Both the position numbers and the translations under genes were made by a program. This document shows, in pieces, positions 22,946-29,776 of a DNA stretch of 47,948 bases. The notes under the pieces are model-generated. The model was not told where the DNA came from. It saw nothing but the letters and a program-made list of their open reading frames with translations, and did no database searches. Position 1 is the stretch's first letter. Every line of letters starts with the position of its first letter. This stretch comes from a virus: positions 1 through 47,948 of the IMG/VR virus record IMGVR_UViG_3300022602_000155. One strand, written 5' to 3'.

Positions 22946-23166
22946 TCTATTACTTCTTTCCCTGCATCAATTTTATTCCAAACTCTTTCATGGAAATAAT
23001 AGATTATGCTGTTAACCACTAGAGCAAAACTAACAACACCTAAACCTACCCAAGGATTGCCGCTGGCCAGCCAACCGCCAAAAAAGTTTGTAATAGTTAC
23101 TAATATGCGCCAGGTAACCACTTTACCCAAACTGCGCATGGCCTTCTCATAAAATTTTGTTGTCAT
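22942..23166 (-). CDS. DUF2061 membrane protein, copy 2
   Basis: A 74-residue, two-span inner-membrane protein: KAMRSLGKVVTWRILVTITN, FALVVNSIIYYFHERVWNKI and a GKEVIE tail. It matches DUF2061 better than the copy at 15673 (intact HERVWNKI). The function of the family is unknown. It starts the second duplicated unit, immediately after the two Asn-Cys repeat genes. Confidence 0.82.
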   Translation of the reverse strand: MTTKFYEKAMRSLGKVVTWRILVTITNFFGGWLASGNPWVGLGVVSFALVVNSIIYYFHERVWNKIDAGKEVIE

Positions 23167-23175
23167 TAAATACCC

Positions 23176-23472
23176 TTAACAATTACAGTTACAATTACAG
23201 TTACAATTATAGCAATTACCATATCCTGCTTGAGCATATACAGTATATCCAGATTGATATGTGTTTACGGCATATCCATAACCAATATTACCACAGTTAC
23301 CACAGTTACCTTGTGTAGTGCCAATTCCGCCTGTACCAACTAGTATTTCGTTATTGGTAAATTGACTCAGGTAACTAGGGGCTCCGCTAACTTGACTCCA
23401 TGAGAATGAAGCACTGGTCTTACTTGTACCATCATTAAAAACTACGCTACTACCTGTGAAATAAACAGTCAT
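23176..23472 (-). CDS. Small protein with C-terminal Asn-Cys repeat, copy 1
   Basis: A 98-residue protein. The N-terminal half (VVFNDGTSKTSASFSWSQVS then PSYLSQFTNN) resembles short fibre-tip modules of T4-like phages. The middle has NCGNCGNIGYG and an NTYQSGYTV motif. The C-terminus is CYNCNCNCNCNC, alternating Asn and Cys up to the stop; eight Cys in total. The repeat is encoded by a 12-base tandem unit (ACAATTACAGTT on the plus strand). It may bind metal, form disulfide-linked tips, or be modified by the nearby radical SAM enzyme. Confidence 0.75.
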   Translation of the reverse strand: MTVYFTGSSVVFNDGTSKTSASFSWSQVSGAPSYLSQFTNNEILVGTGGIGTTQGNCGNCGNIGYGYAVNTYQSGYTVYAQAGYGNCYNCNCNCNCNC

Positions 23473-23481
23473 ATTCGTTCC

Positions 23482-23787
23482 TTAACAATTACAGTTACAA
23501 TTACAGTTACAGTTGTAACAGTTTTGATAAGTAGGTTGAGCTACAATATTATTACCCTGACGGTATGTATTAACAAACACGTTACCATAACCGACGTTAC
23601 CACAGTTGCCGAATGATTGTTGGCAGTTTCCCGGCCAACCACCTACACCTGTTAGATAGCCTACATTGTTACTAAACTGACTGAGGTAGCTAGGTTTTCC
23701 ACTAACTTGACTCCAAGGTAGGTACGCAGATGCTAAAGAGCTCCCGTCATTAAAATAAAATGCATTACCTGCTATATACGTGGTCAT
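23482..23787 (-). CDS. Small protein with C-terminal Asn-Cys repeat, copy 2
   Basis: A 101-residue paralogue of its downstream neighbour: FYFNDGSSLASAYLPWSQVS, PSYLSQFSNNVGYLT, then FGNCGNVGYG, VNTYRQGN and the terminal CYNCNCNCNCNC. The body has diverged but the terminal repeat is identical in pattern, suggesting selection or gene conversion on the tail. It is spaced nine bases from the next gene, so the copies are co-transcribed. Confidence 0.75.
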   Translation of the reverse strand: MTTYIAGNAFYFNDGSSLASAYLPWSQVSGKPSYLSQFSNNVGYLTGVGGWPGNCQQSFGNCGNVGYGNVFVNTYRQGNNIVAQPTYQNCYNCNCNCNCNC

Positions 23788-23790
23788 TTA

Positions 23791-24045
23791 TTAAGAACCT
23801 TGAGAGGCTTTCCATTTTACATAAGCTTCAACTACTGGCGGATTATCTTCGTCACTCATCTCTCCTGTTAGAATATATTGCAGTAACAAGAAACTACTTG
23901 GCGGTACAACTTGAGAAAAAACATCGATGTTATCAGTTAATAATTGAAATAATTTTCCCTGGTCATCGGCATTCATTTTTAAAACGTTCATACCAATCTG
24001 TATTCCGAAATTATCGGCAATAGTTATGCTTATAGGACTAGGCAT
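23791..24045 (-). CDS. Small acidic protein of unknown function
   Basis: An 84-residue protein (MPSPISITIADNFGIQIGMN...) with two N-terminal strands and a helical C-terminus. It has no Cys repeat. It lies between the Asn-Cys repeat genes, overlaps the upstream one by eight bases and is three bases from the next, so it should be made in step with them. It could be a chaperone or partner of the repeat proteins; no family is recognised. Confidence 0.6.
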   Translation of the reverse strand: MPSPISITIADNFGIQIGMNVLKMNADDQGKLFQLLTDNIDVFSQVVPPSSFLLLQYILTGEMSDEDNPPVVEAYVKWKASQGS

Positions 24046-24829
24046 ATTTAAACTCCTTAACTTTTTCTAATGTTCTTCCAAGTTCTACCACTGCCTTGAA
24101 CATAACAAACACAGCAACTAAGGATATACCTTTAATAAATCCTGCTGGCTTTTTGCTCGGTCCGAGATGACGTTGCCATAGGCCTACTAGTTTACATATA
24201 GGAAGACCTGCCGCGGTTAACATTTTACCAGTTAAACTGCCTGATTCCTTCTTGCCCATTAGATAAGCCATTTCTTCAGCCCACGGTGTGGCAATATCAT
24301 GCGCCCAATTAATAGCCCATGTTTGTAAAATTTTGTGAGCACGTTCTTTAGACAACCACGGTAGAATGTTAGGTCCTTTACCTTCCATCCAATCGACTAC
24401 AATTTCAGCCCATGCACGATATCCGTTATAGATATCAGGACGTTCTTTGATTAGTCTAGCACCAAATGCTTGATCTGCTTCAAATACAGATTTTTCTAAT
24501 AATCCTAGCTGATACAATTTAGTACAGATAATTTTACCGCAATTACAGTTACAATTACAGTTATAACAGTTGTAGTAAGTATACCACTGCATATAAACAT
24601 ATTGGCCAGACTGATACGTGTTAACACGCAATCCGTAGCCGATATTACCGCAGTTTCCGCCGCCTGTTTGTCCTGCACCAATTCCGCCTGGACCATTTAA
24701 GGCATTAATGTTATTAGAAAATGAACTTAGACCTGGTTGGCCGCTAATCTGACTCCAAGCAATGTTTGCTGTGGATAATGTTGAACCATCACTAAAATGT
24801 AAGTATGTACCATCATTATATACGGTCAT
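24038..24829 (-). CDS. Asn-Cys repeat domain fused to a KIICT-type C-terminal domain
   Basis: A 263-residue protein. Residues about 1-97 repeat the small-protein plan (LHFSDGSTLSTANIAWSQIS, GGGNCGNIGYG, NTYQSGQYV, CYNCNCNCNC). The repeat runs straight into GKIICTKLYQLGLLEKSVFE, the start of a helical domain with FEADQAFG, WAEIVVDWM and WINWAHDIATPWAEEMAYLM-like segments. From memory, KI-C-T domains occur at the ends of other phage fibre-type proteins. A late box lies 30 bases upstream. It is probably a virion or adhesion component. Confidence 0.65.
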   Translation of the reverse strand: MTVYNDGTYLHFSDGSTLSTANIAWSQISGQPGLSSFSNNINALNGPGGIGAGQTGGGNCGNIGYGLRVNTYQSGQYVYMQWYTYYNCYNCNCNCNCGKIICTKLYQLGLLEKSVFEADQAFGARLIKERPDIYNGYRAWAEIVVDWMEGKGPNILPWLSKERAHKILQTWAINWAHDIATPWAEEMAYLMGKKESGSLTGKMLTAAGLPICKLVGLWQRHLGPSKKPAGFIKGISLVAVFVMFKAVVELGRTLEKVKEFKYA

Positions 24830-24835
24830 AGCGAA

Positions 24836-25582
24836 TCAATCCTTTATATCTTTGTGCTTATTTATTAGTTCTTTAATTAGCTCAGTTGCGCCTGGATCTA
24901 CGCTTAAAAACAGCTGATAAACGTTGTTTGCTAGTGCTTGTGCATAATGAACTACACTAGTATCTATTAGATAAATGCGACCTGGCTCTAAATTCATTAC
25001 TCTTACAGAATATTGATCTTTGAGAAAACTATTCTTTGTGTTGAATTCGACCAATATGTCTGCGCTTAACGGAGACCATAAACGATACCAATAAGCAGGA
25101 ACAAAAGTATCAACATGCGGAGGGAATTCGGCACCTTTGCCCCACTTTAAAATACTAGATTTTGTCCAATATTTGTCAAACACACGTAATGCTTTTAGAG
25201 AATCTATCCCTAATATTTCTGTAGGAGTTCTAAAATCAGTATCAATTATAGGTTCATCTGGATGGTCTAGACACCACTTAGATAAAGAACCCATAGAACG
25301 ATCGATTCCTGTCAATTCCCCTGTCATATTGACCAACGGAATTCCGCCAAGTTCCACCGACGACTGTTTTTCCATTCCTCCCCAAGGGCGCAAGTATTGA
25401 TCGTAGGGCTCGATTTCTTCTAAAAAACTATCACAATCTATTTTTATATCTAGTGGAACTAGATAATCGGTATGTAGCTCACTATATGTTTCTTTAGAAA
25501 TCTCTGGAAGTTTTTTAACTTTTTCTACCAACTTAGGTATTTGCGATAATCCGTATTTGGCTTGATCGACTAAATTTACCAT
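24836..25582 (-). CDS. 2OG-Fe(II) oxygenase-like protein, copy B
   Basis: A 248-residue protein. Predicted iron ligands are H156-x-D158 (FPPHVDTFVP) and H212 (LIDTSVVHYA) after an MNLEPGRIYLID strand, the pattern of aspartyl/asparaginyl hydroxylase-like oxygenases. The usual downstream Arg is not obvious. The N-terminal 130 residues contain RPWGGMEKQSS and are otherwise unrecognised. It overlaps the PAAR-peptidase gene upstream and lies six bases from the Asn-Cys fusion gene; Asn in those repeats would be a plausible target. Confidence 0.65.
   Translation of the reverse strand: MVNLVDQAKYGLSQIPKLVEKVKKLPEISKETYSELHTDYLVPLDIKIDCDSFLEEIEPYDQYLRPWGGMEKQSSVELGGIPLVNMTGELTGIDRSMGSLSKWCLDHPDEPIIDTDFRTPTEILGIDSLKALRVFDKYWTKSSILKWGKGAEFPPHVDTFVPAYWYRLWSPLSADILVEFNTKNSFLKDQYSVRVMNLEPGRIYLIDTSVVHYAQALANNVYQLFLSVDPGATELIKELINKHKDIKD
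24859..24866 (-). promoter_or_regulatory. Late box AATAAATA for the Asn-Cys repeat operon
   Basis: The minus strand reads AATAAATA inside the 3' end of the oxygenase gene, 30 bases upstream of the ATG at 24829. It would drive the 24829-23176 gene set late in infection. Confidence 0.55.
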
Positions 25583-26439
25583 TGAGATCCCCCGCCATCG
25601 AACGGAGGAATTTGAGAAGGTCGAAATAATCCAATTAGAGTTCCATCACCTGGCGGATGATAACCGCCTGGCCAAGATTGTGATACACAACTATTTTGTG
25701 GATTATTACTTACACTCTTGCCATTTTGATTACCGCCACAGAATGTATACTTTCCATTAGACACAGTATAGACTAAGTTTACATGGTTATGTCCGCTGTA
25801 ATTCCACAAGGCAATATCACCCGGTTGTCCTTGGGTTAAATCTGTAATAGGAGTAGCGTTCCATCTACTAGGATTGTTTTTAATAGCAATCGCAGATGCT
25901 TCTGAGCACCACACATAACCATTTTGTTTTAACGCAAAGTTAACAAATCCCATACACCAGGCAGTTTGATCATTTCTGGAATAATTGGACAATCCAATTG
26001 CTGTCCATATTCCGGTAATATTTGTATTTCCCGGACTTACAGCAGGACCGCTACCTTGCGGAGGACTTTGTCTAGTCCACATACCTCGATTGCCTTCGTC
26101 TATTCGGGCCGCCATCCAACCTACAAAGTCAGTAGATACTGCGGTAGTAACGGCACCTGTCGAAGTTGTTACAGCATCTGTAGGAGTACCTTGATAACTA
26201 GATTCAATAGCATTGGCCGCCACTGCATTTGCAGGCATGGGTGCAGAAGTTAAAGAGGCCGCTTCTGATAATGCGTTAACATTTATGGAAATAGAAGGAA
26301 CATCAGTAACCGCTACATCACTAGCAAAAGCCACACTGGCTCCTGGAGGTTGCCATAGAGCCACAGGAACATTATTTGCATAAACGTTCGTAGAATGGTA
26401 AACATCTGATATTTTGCCGCCGCCTGGTATGTAGGGCAT
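25576..26439 (-). CDS. PAAR-like spike domain fused to a CHAP/TIGR02594-type peptidase
   Basis: A 287-residue protein. The N-terminus (PGGGKISDVYHSTNVYANNV, then PVALWQPP) looks like a PAAR-type spike-tip domain. A Ser/Thr/Ala linker follows (about 40-125). The C-terminal domain has TAWCMGFVNFALKQNG with the catalytic Cys, GDIALWNYSGHNHVNLVY with the His, and FCGGNQNGKSVS, a papain-fold cell-wall peptidase pattern. It probably tips the tail and cuts peptidoglycan during DNA entry. It is one of the clearest virion genes here. Confidence 0.75.
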   Translation of the reverse strand: MPYIPGGGKISDVYHSTNVYANNVPVALWQPPGASVAFASDVAVTDVPSISINVNALSEAASLTSAPMPANAVAANAIESSYQGTPTDAVTTSTGAVTTAVSTDFVGWMAARIDEGNRGMWTRQSPPQGSGPAVSPGNTNITGIWTAIGLSNYSRNDQTAWCMGFVNFALKQNGYVWCSEASAIAIKNNPSRWNATPITDLTQGQPGDIALWNYSGHNHVNLVYTVSNGKYTFCGGNQNGKSVSNNPQNSCVSQSWPGGYHPPGDGTLIGLFRPSQIPPFDGGGSQW

Positions 26440-26456
26440 TTTGCTCTCCTAAACTA

Positions 26457-26744
26457 TTATTTAAGCGCAATACCAGTAGTTCCTTGGATGTACTGATCAG
26501 CCGCATCTTTCTTGCTAGGAACAAAAAGGAACACATGTGATTTGTTTAAGGTAATTTCGTCTGCATCGCCTAAAAACACCCAAGGAATCATTCCTAGTCC
26601 AGTTTGTCCCATAGTAAGTGCCAATGGTCTGCTGATTGTAAGGGTATCCTTATCTTCTGATTCGTAACGTGCAATAATTTCATCACCGTTGATGATCTTA
26701 ATACTAATTACTGTTCCGTTTGTGATTGGTTTCTTTAATAACAT
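26457..26744 (-). CDS. Small beta-rich phage protein
   Basis: A 95-residue protein (MLLKKPITNGTVISIKIING...). The strand run TVISIKIINGDEIIARYESED, LTISRPLALTM, WVFLGDADEITLN and HVFLFVP is Sm-like in pattern. Such small phage proteins are common but uncharacterised; RNA binding is a guess. It lies one base from its upstream neighbour in the thyX operon. Confidence 0.6.
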   Translation of the reverse strand: MLLKKPITNGTVISIKIINGDEIIARYESEDKDTLTISRPLALTMGQTGLGMIPWVFLGDADEITLNKSHVFLFVPSKKDAADQYIQGTTGIALK

Positions 26745-26745
26745 T

Positions 26746-27135
26746 TTATATTTCTCCGCTTTGTGCCAATTTTAACATTAAACTATATTGTTCATATGCT
26801 TTCTTTACTGCTGGGTATTTTTCTTTCAAATACTTTTCTTGTTCTTTCTGTTCCATGAGAATTTCAAATACCGCATAGTGTCCTTTTTCTTTCATGTTAT
26901 TAAAAACCTGAGATTCAAATTCTGCAATTCTTTGTAATTCGCTTTCTGCAATTTCTACTGTATATAGAGTTTCAGTTTCGTATTTTATACCCTCATAAAC
27001 CATATTGTAATCATCAGGATTTCTAAAGTAGGCCATATTGATTCGGCTGTGTTTATAAGCACGTTTGTTATCATCAATTATTCTAATTGAATGATGTTCG
27101 CAAAATTTTCTAGTTGCTTCATTGGGGTTGGACAT
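26746..27135 (-). CDS. Phage protein of unknown function
   Basis: A 129-residue helical protein from the ATG at 27135 (MSNPNEATRKFCEHHSIRII), overlapping thyX by 17 bases; the longer start at 27183 lies deep inside thyX and is less likely. It contains YKHSRINMAYFRNPDDYNMV and a long charged helix to the C-terminus. No motif is known. Co-transcription with thyX suggests early/middle nucleotide-metabolism timing. Confidence 0.6.
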   Translation of the reverse strand: MSNPNEATRKFCEHHSIRIIDDNKRAYKHSRINMAYFRNPDDYNMVYEGIKYETETLYTVEIAESELQRIAEFESQVFNNMKEKGHYAVFEILMEQKEQEKYLKEKYPAVKKAYEQYSLMLKLAQSGEI

Positions 27136-27805
27136 ATTCTTCTGCCATTGGGAATATTTCAGCAATTGCCTTAGCACATGCACGAGCTACTTCCATGTGT
27201 TCTTTCTGTGTACCGTTTCCTGAACGTAGTTCAATGAAGTGTACCCAACTACGCAATGTGCCGTTCATGTACAATCTACTTTCGATTAATCCCTCTGGAA
27301 GAACTGCACGAGCTTGTTCTTTAGCAATACCATTTTCAATAGCCCACTGATAGGCCAGCCGTGCTTCTGTAATGACATTGTTTTGTCTAATTTCCCATAG
27401 TCGTTGCAGATCTTTCTCTTCATCGTTAGTTAGATCTAATGCTATACTGTTTTGTCTATTTTTGGTATCCTGCAATCGTGCGTCTCGTAATACAAAGTTA
27501 AGATCTTTTGTAGGATCTGCATATCGCTGACTGAACTCTTGAAAGCTAAAACTTCTGTGTCTAAGAATTTGTCTAGCAATATCTCGGGTTGTGGTAATTT
27601 CGAGACAGGCTGAGACCATTTCGAGAGGTGACCAGTGCTTGTGTTTGACAAGATATCGAATGAGTTTTTCTGATGTTTCGGTGTTGAGTTGATTGCTGGG
27701 ATTGGACACACGGGCACAGTAGGCAATGAGCTCTTGAGCATCATCGATTCCCATGCTTGCAAATTCTGGCGAGGCGCCGCTGTAACTAAGTAATCGAACA
27801 TTCAT
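27119..27805 (-). CDS. thyX: FAD-dependent thymidylate synthase ThyX
   Basis: A 228-residue protein with the ThyX signature RHRSFSFQEFSQRY (RHR at 82-84, S-x-R at 92-94), which binds FAD and dUMP. It makes dTMP from dUMP using methylene-tetrahydrofolate and NADPH. The C-terminal half has the expected RSWVHFIELR helix. It is of full family length. Together with nrdA/nrdB and glutaredoxin it supplies dNTPs for phage DNA synthesis. Confidence 0.95.
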   Translation of the reverse strand: MNVRLLSYSGASPEFASMGIDDAQELIAYCARVSNPSNQLNTETSEKLIRYLVKHKHWSPLEMVSACLEITTTRDIARQILRHRSFSFQEFSQRYADPTKDLNFVLRDARLQDTKNRQNSIALDLTNDEEKDLQRLWEIRQNNVITEARLAYQWAIENGIAKEQARAVLPEGLIESRLYMNGTLRSWVHFIELRSGNGTQKEHMEVARACAKAIAEIFPMAEEYVQPQ

Positions 27806-27808
27806 GTA

Positions 27809-27973
27809 TTAGCCTTTTCTATTAATTGCTGACGCTACTTGAGTCATTTCACTCTTGCGTCGATTGTTTTCGCGTTCTAAAAAATTAACTCGTTGATTTA
27901 ATTCATTGAGCTGTTGTTGGAGTTTTTGTAATTGGCTTTCTAGTGCTACTATCTTAGGATCAGGAGTTGTCAT
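27809..27973 (-). CDS. Short coiled-coil protein
   Basis: A 54-residue protein from the ATG at 27973 (MTTPDPKIVALESQLQKLQQ), which overlaps the upstream stop region. It has heptad Leu repeats through about residue 38, then a basic tail. It is probably an oligomerising accessory protein. Function unknown. Confidence 0.55.
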   Translation of the reverse strand: MTTPDPKIVALESQLQKLQQQLNELNQRVNFLERENNRRKSEMTQVASAINRKG

Positions 27974-28424
27974 CTGTTTTCTCTGGTATCTCACACATTG
28001 CTTCTAATGTCTTATAATGTTTATAAGCCTTTTTTAGTGCTTCAAAGTGTTCTAGTTTAGCAGGATCAGGAACTAGTATGGCCAATCGTTGATTTATTTT
28101 TTCTAATGTATCAACTATGCTTACACCCTTTACCTTTAGGTCTCCCGCTATATCAGCATCACCTGTAACTTGCAAAGAGCCGTTACCAGTTACTGCGCTA
28201 GTCCAGCTAGCTCCGGCGCCAGCATTGATCGTAACATTACCATACGCACCAGCACCTCCTAATCCACTACCAGCAACTGAATAATAATTACTAGAGGTAG
28301 TAGTCCATATAGACGGAGCAGACATTGATCCAGTAATCGACGACATATCTATAGTGCTTATGTCGATAGTATAAGCACCTGTGTCAGCCGCTATTGTTAC
28401 TTCTGCGTCATCATCTGGATTCAT
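27960..28424 (-). CDS. Structural-like phage protein with C-terminal helical tail
   Basis: A 154-residue protein. The N-terminal two-thirds is Ser/Thr/Gly/Ala-rich beta (YTIDISTIDMSSITG, NVTINAGAGASWTS, LQVTGDADIAGDLKVKG), as in phage fibre modules. The tail (SIVDTLEKINQRLAILVPDP, then a charged helix) matches, from memory, the end of small structural proteins in T4-like marine phages. It is probably a late virion or chaperone component despite its place next to the dNTP genes. Confidence 0.55.
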   Translation of the reverse strand: MNPDDDAEVTIAADTGAYTIDISTIDMSSITGSMSAPSIWTTTSSNYYSVAGSGLGGAGAYGNVTINAGAGASWTSAVTGNGSLQVTGDADIAGDLKVKGVSIVDTLEKINQRLAILVPDPAKLEHFEALKKAYKHYKTLEAMCEIPEKTDDNS

Positions 28425-28425
28425 A

Positions 28426-28650
28426 TTAGCCTAATAGTTTTTGTTTAAGCTCTGTAAATCCTCCCACAAGTTCTCCATCTAAGAAAATTTGTGGAACTGT
28501 ACGAGCATTTGGTACTGCTTCTAGTAGTTCTTCTTTTGTATATCCGTCTCCAATTTTCTTTTCTTCAAATTGGATACCTTTTGATTTCAACAATGCCTTT
28601 GCTTGATCGCAATAGGGGCAATGGTACTTACTCCAAATAACTGCTTTCAT
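28426..28650 (-). CDS. grx: Glutaredoxin
   Basis: A 74-residue protein from the ATG at 28650 (MKAVIWSKYHCPYCDQAKAL); longer starts run into nrdB. The active site is CPYC, with TVPQIF (cis-Pro) and GGFTEL for glutathione binding. It reduces ribonucleotide reductase in T4-like phages. It sits directly after nrdB, its functional partner. Confidence 0.93.
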   Translation of the reverse strand: MKAVIWSKYHCPYCDQAKALLKSKGIQFEEKKIGDGYTKEELLEAVPNARTVPQIFLDGELVGGFTELKQKLLG

Positions 28651-28660
28651 TTTTATTTCC

Positions 28661-29761
28661 TTATAGATCTGGAAGTTCGTCATAGCTAACATTATCAGAC
28701 ATAACTCCGATAACATAGTTTGTTGATTCGTTTTCCTGTAATGCTGTTTGTTTTTTATTAATATCCACATGTCTGTTAAACCATGGGATAGGACTAGACT
28801 TAGGATACTCGCCTTGATATTTGATACCAATATCTTTTAATCGAGTAAATGCTGTATAGTCGACAAAGTCTTTTAAGATTGTAGCGTTAAGTCCGATAAC
28901 AGGGCCTAACTTAAACAAATACTCGGCCCATGCCTTTTCTTCGGCAATGACATCCATGTACATGTTGTAGACTTCTTGTTCACATTCTTCTTTGGCCTTA
29001 ACAAATCGTTCATCATCTTTGATTACATTATTGATAATCCAAGCTGTCCACTCTGCATGTAACAGTTCGTCTTGTAGGATCAAACTGATGATGTTACCAT
29101 TGCCGATGTAGATTTTATTTTCTACCATGGCTAGACTTGTTGCAAAGCTAACCATAAAACGGAATGCTTCTAATGCGTAACTGGCATTTAATGCTAACCA
29201 GATTGCTTTAATGTGATCTTCTTCAGCAATGTATCCGTCTAGTTCTTTGGCACAATTCAAACGATGCAAATCATCATAATACTTGCCAATGTTTGAGGCC
29301 ATGTCTACAATTTCTTTAGTGTCGTGAATTTTATTAAATTCTTCCTTCGGTACTCCATAGACATTGCGAATGATATGACTATAAGACTTGCTATGAATAT
29401 TTGTTTCAAAGAATGACCAGTTACTTACTAGGGCTTCCAATTCTGGAATGCTGATAACAGGACTAAACACTTGATTAGGAGCACGACCTTGTATGCTGTC
29501 TAATGCTGTTTGTCTAAGCAGGTTGCTTGTGAAGATATGCTTAACAGCGTCAGTTGCTTCTTTATGATCAATCTTATCTTTGGTAAGACTAATTTCTTCT
29601 GGTACCCAAAAGAAACCACGTGCTAGTTCTTCAAACTTTTGAATCTTAGGATATTTTACTTCTTCAAAACGTTGAACCGTTACTGGACCTGCTTCATCCA
29701 AAAACATTTTACGCTTGAGGTAGTTAGTCTGACGACTGATGTCGTATTGTGCTTTACTCAT
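28661..29761 (-). CDS. nrdB: Ribonucleotide reductase class Ia, beta subunit
   Basis: A 366-residue ferritin-fold protein. NrdB features visible include the N-terminal GPVTVQRFEEVKYP, iron ligands in the helices with NWSFFETNIHSKSYSHIIRN and LILQDELLHAEWTAW, and a C-terminal acidic tail (VSYDELPDL) for docking on NrdA. It holds the diiron-tyrosyl radical. It lies 15 bases after nrdA and ten before glutaredoxin. Confidence 0.95.
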   Translation of the reverse strand: MSKAQYDISRQTNYLKRKMFLDEAGPVTVQRFEEVKYPKIQKFEELARGFFWVPEEISLTKDKIDHKEATDAVKHIFTSNLLRQTALDSIQGRAPNQVFSPVISIPELEALVSNWSFFETNIHSKSYSHIIRNVYGVPKEEFNKIHDTKEIVDMASNIGKYYDDLHRLNCAKELDGYIAEEDHIKAIWLALNASYALEAFRFMVSFATSLAMVENKIYIGNGNIISLILQDELLHAEWTAWIINNVIKDDERFVKAKEECEQEVYNMYMDVIAEEKAWAEYLFKLGPVIGLNATILKDFVDYTAFTRLKDIGIKYQGEYPKSSPIPWFNRHVDINKKQTALQENESTNYVIGVMSDNVSYDELPDL

Positions 29762-29776
29762 AAAACCTTTTTATTT

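Noticed and set aside
23178-24560. CRISPR-like array from the ACAATTACAGTT repeats
   Set aside because: The repeats are short, contiguous, in frame and encode Asn-Cys tails of three genes; there are no spacers.
10897-25582. Complete TRAP or tripartite tricarboxylate transport system
   Set aside because: Only the two receptor proteins are present; no membrane permease subunits were found.
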